The translations under genes and the position numbers were made by a program. 64,000 bases of DNA from Clavulina sp. PMI_390. Taxonomy: Eukaryota > Basidiomycota > Agaricomycetes > Cantharellales > Hydnaceae. The stretch covers positions 196,168 through 260,167 of the forward strand of contig WIDE01000020.1 of assembly GCA_015039315.1 (NCBI GenBank), written 5' to 3'. Within the stretch, counting starts at the first letter, position 1, and every line of letters begins with the position of its first letter. A model generated the notes under the pieces. That model made no database searches. It worked only from the letters and a program-made list of their open reading frames with translations, and had not been told where the DNA came from. Shown in pieces: positions 35,732 to 46,676 of this stretch.

Positions 35732-36637
35732 TTACAAGGAGGCTGCAGTCTGGTCTAATGTCGATGATGGAGGGGGTATTGTGGAGGTCGTAGAGGTGGT
35801 GCTTGTTGTCGGTGTAGCCGGTTTTGGAGGAACAAGTAGCATACCAACTCGTGGTGGTGTTGCACGAGTGATAAAGTCGGTTCGCACAGGTAAAACAGCG
35901 GACACGATTTTCAAAGCTAGATGATTCGACGAGAGGGGTGGATTGGGAAGTGTTTATGCACAAGTAGAAAGGAGGGTAAGGAGGATAGAACGAACCATCA
36001 CGAGCAATCTCTTCTCGCAGTCCTTCTCCTCCAATCTCGAACAGAACACGTCCCGGAGGTGCTCTAAGATATCATTGTTGAGCATACAAAAGTATTCTAG
36101 AGGCATATAACAACTCACCGGCAAGCCCAAAACTCGAAGGATCCCTTTCCTTTGCCCATACGCGTCTCATTTCCCTACCAAACAAAAACTCGCCTGTCAG
36201 CACGACCAGCTTTATTCAAGTGAACAAACTTCGTCTCAGACCTTGACGCAGACTGGGATATCAGGGAACACCCTCATCCAAATCTGGGTACCCTTGATGA
36301 CCTTGAGCTTCTTCCGAAGAGCAGCATCCGCGCTCTTCAGCTGCTTTGCTGAAATGCGTGCCGAGACATCTCCTGCGATGCGTAGGCCAAAGTCTCCAAA
36401 GGCTAGCGACGTCCCTTTCGTCGAGCCGCCAGTGGGTAAAGGCACACGACCCTTGTGGGCCTTTTTATACTTTGTACGACGTGGAGCGAGGTCACCTCGG
36501 GCACGCGAAGCAGATGGGAGAGATGGCTGGATACGGAAGAGAGACTGAGTGCGTGTTAAGGGAGCAGCAGAGAGGGACAAGGGAGATGAAGTCGTTGCTC
36601 TGCGAACGAGCGAAGAGAACGAGGAGAGCAACGACAT
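35732..36637 (-). CDS. MRPL16: Mitochondrial large-subunit ribosomal protein uL16m
   Basis: Ribosomal protein near the peptidyl-transferase centre of the mitoribosome. Splicing joins an N-terminal exon ([44 protein letters not shown]) to [18 protein letters not shown], then [20 protein letters not shown], then [18 protein letters not shown], which is the usual uL16 order. I prefer the Met at 36637, which starts [18 protein letters not shown], a typical mitochondrial leader; the frame is open to 36718. After the conserved domain the protein continues for about 40 residues rich in Thr, Ser and Pro, ending TLDQTAASL, an extension not usual in the family. The gene name is by homology to yeast and human MRPL16. 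Confidence 0.9.
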
Positions 36638-36958
36638 GGCGTGGGTGGAGAGTTGTTTGGCCAAATTCTCACGGGGGCAAATCCCGAGCAAACGTTGTTT
36701 TCTGTGATCAATGAACACAAGGAATTAGCGAAAATTTTGAGAGGGCACAGTGGCATAGATTGAAAGACGGGGTAATTTTACATCGGAATTCGGACATGAG
36801 ACTCAGAACGCTATCGTATGGATCATTGAGGTCGTGTGAAGAGAAAAGAATGAAACGCGAATAGAGGCAGGCAGTCGATACTCATGACTTCAGAAGAGAA
36901 CGGAAAGAAAGAAGAGGGAAGAGGGAAGAATCCAAGCAGATAACATAGCGGCTATCCC

Positions 36959-37212
36959 TCAAACCTGTTCGGTGTGTGTCGGCGTGTTCTTCTCAACATC
37001 TGACCCCTCCGTCGCCGAAGCATCTGGCACCGACTTCTCGCCAGTGTAGGTACGGTGCATATCCTGAATCTCGTTGGCGTTTTGCATGCCAATGTTCTTG
37101 TCGAGCATGAGAGCCCGGTAGCTCTTGCTCTTCCATGGGACGGTGTTCTGATAGAGCAAGTCGATCTGCTCAAGGGAGAGGCCCTTCGCTTCCGGGAACA
37201 ACAAATGTAAAC
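36959..37212 (-). pseudogene. Truncated copy of the hexose-transporter 3' exon
   Basis: This 250-bp piece repeats the last exon of the transporter at 46677-49252, in the same orientation and at roughly 90 percent identity by eye. It covers GLSLEQIDLLYQNTVPWKSK through to the same last residues THTEQV and the stop. Upstream of it none of the other transporter exons is present. The membrane-helix end just before PEAKG is two bases shorter than in the intact gene, so the frame is broken there. It has no promoter or start of its own and is taken as a relic. With the intact exon it forms a direct repeat around the 38-46 kb gene. Confidence 0.85.
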
Positions 37213-38034
37213 AAGGTCACCATTCTCATAGCCTGACTGAGATGTCTCATGTTTGCATGCTCATATGAGAAGGTCATGTCTTTTGGATACGATCGCTGAA
37301 CGTATCATCGTATTTCTGGACTGAGATTCACTGTCGGCTGCCTCCCACCCATCTGTATGCCTCGTCAACAATGCTTCTGCTCGCTTCATGTCAAACTTTG
37401 AACAACTAGTTCGACCATCAAACTACTCGGGAATAAGTGCTACAAATCCATATCAGGCTGCTATGCTAGACGATCCGCGATCTAAGGCCTGTGACGTAGA
37501 ACTCGCGAGAGACGAGCCGCCTTGGCGACTGTGGAGCCGCCAGACCAAATCCGGACTATGGCGAGCCACATAAACAAGTGATTCATGCGGGGCATGCAAC
37601 GTGCCCTCACACTTCTAGTCCCATTGAATCTTTTAATGATTTGCATGAAGAAGGCGCGCTTCCCCGCGGGCCTCGGCCCAACAGGCTGTTCGACTTGGCT
37701 GCCCGTCGCCTCGATTCGTCCCCTCCTCAACAACGTGAGGGGGAGGGAGGGGACGTGGCAAACGACGAATATAACACTGTGATGAGGCGGATCGTCTAGA
37801 AGTCAAAATTCTAAGGGAGAAACAGCCAGCGCAGTCTAATCTAGGTCTGACGAGTTCATGATCTGCCCAGGGTTGAGTGTCAGACCCAATACGTCAGGTC
37901 CACCTGCCCAAGATGGACAGACGAGTGGAAGCCAGAAGAGATCGCGCCTATTTCTCGTGGCTCGTCCCTCAGAGACCTAAAACTTTCCCCCCTCATCCAC
38001 CAGCAAGCACACCTCGTACTCACCTCGCTCGACA
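37213..38034. other. Region upstream of the multidomain gene
   Basis: About 820 bases, presumably promoter and leader of the next gene. Open frames exist at 37578-37799 (contains DLAARRLDSSPPQQREGEGG) and in the 250 bases before 38035 (contains SSLRDLKLSPLIHQQAHLVL), and both look protein-like. I could not join either to the next exon in frame, because the exon-2 reading frame matches only the start at 38035. Confidence 0.4.
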
Positions 38035-41000
38035 ATGACCAAAAAGACGAACGCGAAGCAGAATTCGACATTCAAGAAGGGCTTGGGATCAAATGCCAAT
38101 GGTAAGCGTTCCTGATTCCCCCACGGTCTATAGAGATCTGATGCGGCTGGCCTCATGGCGCTGTCCATCCCTCCTGCGTGCCCCGACTAGCCCCCATCGA
38201 GATCGACGACGATAGCGACGGAGCGACGCCTGTTCGCCGTGCCCCGCTGCGTGTCATCGATCTCGATCCTAGCAGTGAGGACGAGGCCGTCGCCCCCCAA
38301 GCGCCAGTTCACCAGCCTCCTGCGAACGTAAGTTTGGGTCCTACCGCTTCGTCATACATCTATGCAGCATTATGGCTAAATGACGAACTCCTATAGGCCT
38401 CCAATGCGAAGCGCTCTCGTTCTGACACGCTTTGTGAGTCCAACGACGACCGACCCAACTCTAGATACTAACTCGATCGTCGTTTAGCCGATGACCTGCC
38501 GGAAAAGGCAAGCAAACTTCCGCGACTGACTACCCCTCTAGAAGATAGTAAGTCGCTCCTTCATGCTTTTCAATCATCCGAACTCATTCGTGCTCCCCTC
38601 TAGCGCGTCCTCTCGATGTTCGATCGCCCAGTCGATGCACGACGGACGCAAGCCGCTCAAGTTCCCGCCCCAATTCGCCTACGCCCCCGCCCGACCCTCG
38701 CTTCCCTCAAAGTTCTGCTAGCCGAGGGCTGAGAGCTTGTAAGTGTTACTATTCTCGATGCTCGATTGCGCTGTGTCGAACTGGGTTAACTGGTGAACGG
38801 CTTTCCCTCACTCCCCACTTTAGATGGCAAGAAGGGCCACAGCACCGCTGCTCGCGACGTAGGAGGAGTAGGGCCTCTCTCGACTTTTCCTCCTCTGCGC
38901 CACGGCACCCCCATCACTGGCGAGAATAGGGTAGATGAGGTGAGCATTCACTCTTTATCATCAGAGAATGTGCTGCTGAAACGAGTGCTACATAGAACCG
39001 TCGTTCTTCCAGCCCCGACAACCCCGCATCCCATTCCCCGCGTACGTCCTTTCCCACCTTCTCAAAGTATCGTGCTAACCATGCGGCCTCGAACACATAG
39101 TGGCTTCGAAACGTGCACCGGCTAGAGGCACCGATACCAGCTGGCCGAACGCGCACTGGACAAAGAGCCGCCTCGGAGGAAAACCTGCCATCAAGACCGG
39201 TTTGGATACATCGCCCCCAAAGCTCACTACACCCCTCTCGCCCCTCAAGCCTGCCGACGCTCGTCGACACACCCCCGCCCGCCGCAACAACCCTCCCATC
39301 GTTCGCGCGCGCGATGGAAAGTCTTCGTCTGGCCACCCCGTCGCTGGGAAGACCCCGCAGCATAAAGGTAAGAGGTTTCGGATGATGGAGAACCTCTTGA
39401 GTGCATGAATCTCATGAGCTCCTTGCAGGTACCTTACCAACGACACCCCAAGGCCCTCGTCATCGAGGCACTCAATATGGAGGCGGATACATTCGCGGGG
39501 ATAAGGAAAATGACCCCGTATGTGTCCACTTCTCTAAACTTGCCTAGGTTAGAACCAAGGGATTGTTGACGTTGAACCTCGCTATAGTCACTTTTGCAGA
39601 ATAAGAATTTCAAACGGCCACGATCGGCCACCCCTAGTAAGTAGGTTCCCTAATTTTAAACAACAGTCTTCTTGACGATATCTCGATCTCTCTGTAGCGA
39701 CTGTTCAAGCGCATTCCGTGAAACGGAGCCGAGTGGATAACCTCCGCACGCCTACGCAAAAGTCTAACATTCTCGGTAAGCTATAGATACTTCTGTTGGA
39801 AGCCTGAAAACTCGTTGGATGACGATGCTTACCACTTTCCTACCCTACTCCTCTCAGGCGCAGCAAGGCCCTCCCCGTCGACGGGACCAAAAAACGCTAT
39901 CATCTCTCCCAACCACTTTGGGCCTCTGTCCGACGACGAAGATGACGACGAAGAACCCCCTCCTCCAGAGCCTGACTGGAAACAGGCCTCAAAACCTCCC
40001 GCTAAGAAGCTCAAAAAGCATCCGAGAAGAATCATTTCATCGTCGTCACCCCCTCCCAGCTCGCCTCCCAAACCATCGAAACCCTCGAAGCCCTCGAAGC
40101 CCCCCAAACCTTCCAAATCCTCCGACGCGTCGAAGCCCCCCGACTATCAAGCGTCTCGCCCCCTCCAGTCGCACACCGCGCAGTCCTCCATCGCGCCCCC
40201 AGAGGGATCTCGGTCGCAAAGCCCTCCTCCTACGGCGGGGGCAAGCGATCAATTGACCCCCAATCATGCGACTCGTCATCGCAATGCCCAACGGGCCAGG
40301 CGCGCTCGAACGCCTCTCAGCGCCTCCAAGATTCGTGAAGCCGTGGAGAAGGGTACACTCTCCGGCGAGGAGCTGGAAAAGGCGAAAGAACGGGCGGAGC
40401 GAGCCAAGGCTCAGCGCAAAAGACGTCGACGTCGGGCGAGTCGGGATAACGATGAGTGGACGACGAGCTCGGCTTCCGCTTCAGCTTCATCGTCGCCCGA
40501 ACGCCAATCTACGCGTGACGGGGCCAAGACGGCGACAAATGGTAATGGCAAATCCCTGCCTCGCATCCCTCCTCCGCCTCGTAGATTACCTGCACTTCAG
40601 CCAGTGCCCCGTCCTTCAAAGCCAGGACCGTTGCCTCAATCGCCTTCTAGTGATGATGATGATGATGACGATTCCCATCGTCGTCCCTCTCCACCTCCTG
40701 GCCCTCCATCTCCAGCTGGAGGTCCGTCGGCGGATCCTTATAAGTGCTGTCCTTCCCCAGACGAGCTCAGGCGCGTCGTCACCAAGGGAATCCAGAATTT
40801 GGGGAGCACCTGTTATGCGGGATCGAGCCTGCAAGTTCTCCGTACGGCCTGGGGCGAGCTTAGTCGGTATCACGACTGCACAAAGTTTGAAGAGGACTCG
40901 GACCATAAACCTATTCGTGTTGGCTGCGCCCTCAACAGAGTATTCCGTGCAATGACGGATCTCAATCAGTCTGGCCCCGTAGATCCTTCTCCCCTCGTGC

Positions 41001-44000
41001 AGGAGATGCGTCGTCTTCCCGATAAAGATCAGTGGGACTGGAATCAACAACACGACATCCGTGAATTTGTCCACTTCCTCCTGTCGGCGATAGCTCCCCA
41101 GCTCACGAGGCCCGACGCTCCTGTAGTTCTTTCGTCCGCGCCTTGCACAGATTGTGTCCGAGAGCTAAACATTCCCCGGCCTCTATGCGAGCGGTTCATG
41201 CCAACCATCCAGGGTGCGCCATCTTCTGGCTCTATCCAACAACTCGTCGACGATTGGCAAAGGGAGGGCTCGTGGGAGACGACCCCTGCCGTCACTTCGG
41301 ACGCGACCTGCTCCCATGGCCAGCCGAACCTCAACTTTGGCACTTTGAACAATGTCCCGCTTGGGGTCTCTCGGTTTGGGCAATTCTTGCCCATTGCGAT
41401 TAGCAGGAATCTCGGAAATGTGCGCGATTATGGCCAAGTCATTCTCAACCCTACAATTCGCCTCCAAGTGCCCGAGAGGGGCGAGCAGGTAAACCTCAAG
41501 TTCGTTATCAGAATTCGGGTCTCCACTGATTACGGAATATTAGGTATGGGCCCTCCGAGCGGTTAGCGTCAGCCACGCAAACCCCTTCGACCTAACTAGC
41601 ACTCTAGCTGGTCACTGGACGAGTGCAGTGAAGTATCAGAATGGATGGTATCATTACGACGATCGGAGTCGGGAAATGATACCTAACCTAAACGACGCGA
41701 CTGTGTTGCTCCACTCCGTGGTCTCCCAGAATGTCGGCCTGGTGCTATACGAGCTGGTGAACACTCCCAATTGCGCCCTTCACTCCGCAACTTCCTCTCA
41801 TCACGCTCATATTCCCGCTCCCTCATCACTACCCACTCCAGCCGTCTCCTCGTCCTCCTCTCGTCCATATCGTCCTTCTGCTCAAACTCTTCCATCGAGC
41901 ACAGTAGTGCAACCTGTCAGCCAATCACCCCATAACGAGCATGCACATGACGATGATACCGTATCATTTGAAGACAGCGAAAGGTATCTCTCGGACGCTA
42001 TCAAGTCGCAGGGTGGGGGTGATGACGATAGCCAGCTCCAGGATAGTCTCCGGGATGAAGACGACATATTCGGTGATGGGAAGGAAAATAGACTTGCTGC
42101 GGCCTTGAAGACGTGGAAAATCCGATGCTCGACGGAAATCGAATTTGCTCGGATGCGCGATCAGCTCCTCAACGAGGCAAAGACCGCTTCTGAGAGGCTC
42201 GCAGTCCTGAACCGTATCAGAACTAGTGGAATGCGCGACAAGATCGACCCCGCCATCCCAGTCCTCATAGATCAGCTCCCCGGTGGTCCAGAGCTTCTGG
42301 CGGACCTCGAAACCGACCCATTCGGCCTCAAGCCCGAGCGTCATAGCAGGATATTGGAACCTGTCAATGAGACCACCGCATCCCCACTTGCTCAGGACTT
42401 TTATCTTCGAGGCGCGGAGATGACGAGGGCCCAGTTCGAGAAGATTCTTGACGACCATGTCAAGCAACATCCCGTCAACGCGGACCTGGTCTCTGGGACT
42501 CGTGAACTCCTCACGGATAAAGAAATGGGCGACAAAATTATCATCCTCTACGTTGGCATGTCACGGCGAGGGACTTATCAACGTCACAAGGAGGATCGCG
42601 ACCAGGCTGGGCGCCCCACTGGAAGGAGGTATTTTACCTATCTCCTCCCCGACATCGAGGCCATTGCCCATTTTCGCTTATACCGCATCCGAGGCCTGGA
42701 TCGCAACTTTCCCCAAGGCCCCACCTTTACGGGAAACATCGAGGAGTACCTTATTGATGCTGTGGGTCCCGCATCGCTCAACGTCGCCCATGGAGGGCGC
42801 TCTTCTGGAAAGTTTTCTCCCGACCATATGCCGCCCAAGGTGAAGGAGGTGACCGACCAGGTAAGTCCGCTCTTATCGAGGAACGTCCTTTTTTTCTCTT
42901 CTCATGGTAGTCGCAGGTGCAGACCACATACAGGGTGTCGACCCCGAAGCGCAATAGTGACGATGTCCAGCCTCGGGTTCAAAAGTTTAACACGCTTGTT
43001 GACACTCTCGCCGAGCACTACAAAAATCAGCCAGGTTCAAAACCCATTAAGGAGGAGACCTTGGAGAAGATCAAGTCGCTCGGCTCACTCATTGGGACTT
43101 TTTCTGACGAGTGGGGTAGTGGGGTCTGTCTAGGTAAAGATCTCACCGAAGCGGAACTCGATAATAAAAGCCATATCTTTGACGAGAACGCAGGAGACGG
43201 CCCTCAGTACGTGACTTGTCCTCGTCTCCTACCTCCCGTATATTGAGTCAGATGTTCGTTTTTTTTTGGCTCATACAGCATGTTCTTCTCCCTCCTACTC
43301 AAATCCAAGGGTAACGATCGCAAGAATCTCAGTCGAAAAGAAATTGGCGATATAATTGGGGCATTCCTCGACTTTATGGTATTCGGGAGTCACTTCAAGG
43401 ACATGAGCTCCCTGCTCTTATGGTTGGCAGCGGCCTTGACAATCTTTGGCCCAAAATTTATCTACACCTGGGGAAATCTGGTATGCTCGAATAAAGCTGG
43501 CATCAACTTTGTGCTAAATTACATCCTCTAGGTTACTGCCATCCTTCGTCAAGGCCTTGTTAATCTCCCCGATAAGCCCGTGATCAGAAACTTCCTCAAC
43601 AACCCCACATATCCAAATTTCAAACATGCCGATAACTGGTTCAAGGCCTCGCAGTGGTTCCGCTGCTTTGTAGCTTCCAAATCGCTCGAAGAACTCAAGG
43701 CAGAACCGCTCGTACCAGGAGAGATGTTTGTAGCGCGCTTGCCACTGGGGCGAGTCGTCATCGTTTTTGCTTTCCCCCACAACGGGTGCTGGAAGTATAT
43801 TGGACGACTTGTGGTGATGGGCGAATACCTGACGTTCCTGTGCCTGCTCAAGCTACTCATCCTTGAGCATGCATGCACCGACGAGACGCTTGAGAAACGT
43901 CCGGATCCGGATATGTCGGATTACGACTACCTTGGATGGATCGCCGGCACAGTCGAACAGAGGTCTATCGAGAGTGATCTACAGCCTATGATCGATTCGG

Positions 44001-46420
44001 TTGCTTGGGAAGTGAGTTGTTAGAAACCTGGCTCTCGAGTTCAAGACTAATTGCTTGTCCCAAGGTCCGTAAACTACGTCGGGCCATCCAGATTCTCTCT
44101 CGCAATGTCACTCCTCGAGATTCTGAGGTCCCGAAGATTGAGGAGCACTTCTACCCTCGGTCTCTGAGAGGCAATGGGGGTGTTATGGATGACAAGGAGT
44201 TCGAGGAGATTGATGAGTCCATGATCGCAGATGCGCCATTCTACCGGCTCCCACCACTCATCGTTGCCGTGCTGAGAGACGCTCCGGGTGGAAAGGCGAT
44301 GACGCGAGGGGAGATTTTGGAGACGATAAGTCGCTTTTGCCCCCATTATCGCATGGGACCCTGGTCGGGGTGGATGGTGAGTCCTCCAAATACATCGCTC
44401 CTGGGTCATCGTGATCTGACGTTCACACCTTGTAAACCCTTTATCGACAAACTCGACATTTTCACTATCCACTGATCTATTTTGTGTTTAATTCGCTCAG
44501 CTGGGTGTCGATTGTCACCTTCGACTCAACTCGTGCTTCAAATTTCGCCTTCGGCACCTCGATGGCGACCAATCTGACATCTTCTGGACCTACAAACACA
44601 ACCCAAACGGTGATCGTGTCACTAGGCCGCCAAAAGATCTGAAAACGCTTAGGGACCTTCGGAAGGATGCTCGTCCACACAAGTGTCCTCACGAAGGGTG
44701 CCAGAGCGTCTTTCATCAGAAACTTGTCCGCGACAGGCACTACAAACGGGTGCATCTCGGCGTTCAGGGTAAGACTGCTACTCCTCATATGCCGCTAGAA
44801 TGGTGCTAATCACCCGCCAAATCTCAGAATTTCCATGTGATAAATGTGACCAGTCCTTCAAGTCGGCCCAGGCACGCGACCATCACGAGGAAAGGGTCCA
44901 CCTTGGTTTGAGGCGTGAGTCTATACCGCATACATGCTATCTGTTAAGCTGTACTCATGGTTGAACTTTGATTAGCACACAAATGTCTAGAGTGTGGTCA
45001 GGTCGTGGCCACGAGGCAATACCTAAAGAGGCATGTGGATGCAGAGCATCGAGGATTACGACGCAAGTTCTTTCTAGCCCGGTTTCTCACTCCCTTGCTG
45101 ATAATGATCCTTGGTGGAGCAGCCTTCAAATGTCTCGTTGACGGATGTGATACCGCATTTCCTCGATCGTACGAGCTCAAAGCCCACGTTAAGAGGGTGC
45201 ATGATCGCTGGCGACGTGAGTTCCTGTCGTGCATTTGACTATCTTGGAAACTGAACAATTCACTGTTGGTGAGACAGCTCATCAGTGCTTGTGGCCCGGC
45301 TGCCCGTGGTGGTTTGCTGCACCATATAATCTTAAACAGCACGTCGACGAGGTGCATCATGGCAAGAGGCGTAAGTTATCCTATGCATATTCCCTTCGAT
45401 TACAAAAAGCTGACCGTGTACAACGGTGACACAGCGTACCTCTGTCATCATCTCGGCTGCGGAAAGCGATTTGCGCGAAAGCATCACCTCAAAACTCATC
45501 GTCTGACGCATGACCTGCAAAGAGAGGGTGAGCCATTAGGATTACTCGTATTTTTCTGGTCCAAGAGCTCATATTGTTATGGAATAGTGTATATGTGCAC
45601 GGTGGAGGGGTGCGATCGCCAATTTGTGACGAAAGACGGGCTGAAAGCGCACATAGAGAGCCACAATCGAGAAAAGCGTAAGTCTTCATGTCTCTTTATC
45701 CGCTAAAATCGAGGGAGTCAACAATTCTATTGTCGCCCAACAGCGCATGTGTGCACTCAATCTGGATGCGACGAGAGGTTTGCCACGGAGAAGCAATTGA
45801 TCGCACACATGAAGCGGGACCACCACATTGATAAACGTAAGTCTCGGATATCCCTTGTCTCCCGGCCCCCTGAATGTTCTAACGTGCACTATGCGGGAAA
45901 TAGCCTTTACTTGTTCACACCCGGACTGCCCAAAGAGCTTTACACGGAAGGATCACCTAGAGAGGCACAAAAGAGAACACGACGAATCGAAATGTGAGCT
46001 TCTTGAAGGCGCTCGGTGTATCCACAGAGCTAACTATCCAGTGCTCTTTAGGGTTCAAGTGTGAGAAATGCGAGTTTGTGACTCCGCATCCACATTCGAT
46101 CAAGACTCACCTCAAAGACCATGACCGTAAAACCCGTAGGTCCTTCTCCATCTGTATCCCTATCACTAGGGCTCACATTACTTATTGCTGCCTTACCAGC
46201 GTTCGTGTGCAGTTGGTCAGGATGCACAGAAAGCTTTGCCAACAACAAATCGTTGGCCACTCACATGAAAACGCACTCCGACCATCGTGAGTTCTTCTTG
46301 GATATCTTATACTGATTCGCTTCTCACGATTTGGGGAAAACAGCTTACATTTGTCCCCACTGTGACAAGGCGTGGGCAACAATTACCGAGCTCAAGAGAC
46401 ACATCAAGATTCATGAATAG
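38035..46420 (+). CDS. Multidomain protein: USP-type protease + GIY-YIG-like nuclease + forkhead-like domain + 12 C2H2 zinc fingers
   Basis: Hand splicing gives 29 exons whose lengths keep one open frame to the stop at 46418-46420: 2,177 residues. Residues 1 to about 640 are disordered (Ser, Pro, Arg, Lys, acidic runs). A USP (C19) domain has Cys675 in GIQNLGSTCYAGSSLQVL, a Gln-box-like QQHDIREFVHFLL, His921 in AGHWTSAV and Asp936 in WYHYDD. A GIY-YIG-like domain has ILYVGMSRRG (Tyr1233), Arg1244-His1245, Glu1297/1298 in NIEEYLIDAVGPASLN. About 380 residues without known family follow. A forkhead-like winged helix spans about 1717-1805, and twelve C2H2 fingers fill 1826-2176. A nuclear, DNA-binding protein with linked protease and nuclease activities is inferred. 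One gene is favoured because every junction from the first to the last finger stays in frame; two adjacent genes cannot be excluded without cDNA. Confidence 0.8.
42520..42800 (+). other. GIY-YIG-like nuclease domain (within the 38035-46420 gene)
   Basis: The order of residues fits the GIY-YIG fold: a strand ending ILYVG, a basic segment with Arg and His (TYQRHKED), a helix, and later a Glu in NIEEYLIDA closely followed by GPASLN and a Gly-rich end (VAHGGRS). In the family the Arg and Glu are catalytic and the Asn packs the core. The first GIY strand is poorly preserved, so the call is by pattern and moderate. Confidence 0.55.
44233..44620 (+). other. Forkhead-like winged-helix domain (within the 38035-46420 gene)
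   Basis: The order matches forkhead domains: PFYRLPPLIVAVL (helix 1), AMTRGEILETISRFCPHYR (helix 2 and the FPYYR-like turn), W-x2-WM then LGVDCHLRLNSCF (recognition helix), and a wing ending FWTYKHNPNG. The usual Asn-x-x-Arg-His of the recognition helix is replaced (LGVDC), so ordinary forkhead site recognition is unlikely. An intron at 44377-44500 cuts the domain inside that helix. Confidence 0.6.
44678..46417 (+). repeat. Array of twelve C2H2 zinc fingers, one per exon
   Basis: Finger 1 ends the exon 44501-44768. Fingers 2-12 each occupy one exon: 44828-44914, 44976-45062, 45123-45215, 45278-45370, 45435-45527, 45588-45677, 45744-45836, 45904-45993, 46052-46135, 46200-46286 and 46344-46420. 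Every border between them is phase 1 and introns are about 55-70 bases. Most fingers are C-x4-C-x12-H-x3/4-H. Fingers 2, 3, 10 and 12 have C-x2-C. The intron after finger 3 uses a GC donor. Confidence 0.88.
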
Positions 46421-46676
46421 TCGGTAGGAAGGAGGCGAATTATATATTACGTCCTCGGCTGGGGTGACAGCGAATGTCGATATATTTTCGAGTACATGGT
46501 AGCTAGCGTGAATGACATCGCAATGCATAAATGTGAGCATATGAATCATGAAGAACAGACAGAGGAAGATGAGAGACAAACGGAAGCAGAGGTCAGTCAG
46601 AACGCAGGCAGTCAGAAAGAATAGATCGGTAAAGAGGACATAGTAGCGAAAGATGGAATAGAGGAGTGGACGACGC

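Noticed and set aside
37860..38110. Upstream coding-like frame containing SSLRDLKLSPLIHQQ as first exon of the fusion gene
   Set aside because: Its phase at the donor near 38102 does not match exon 2, whereas the ATG at 38035 in another frame does.
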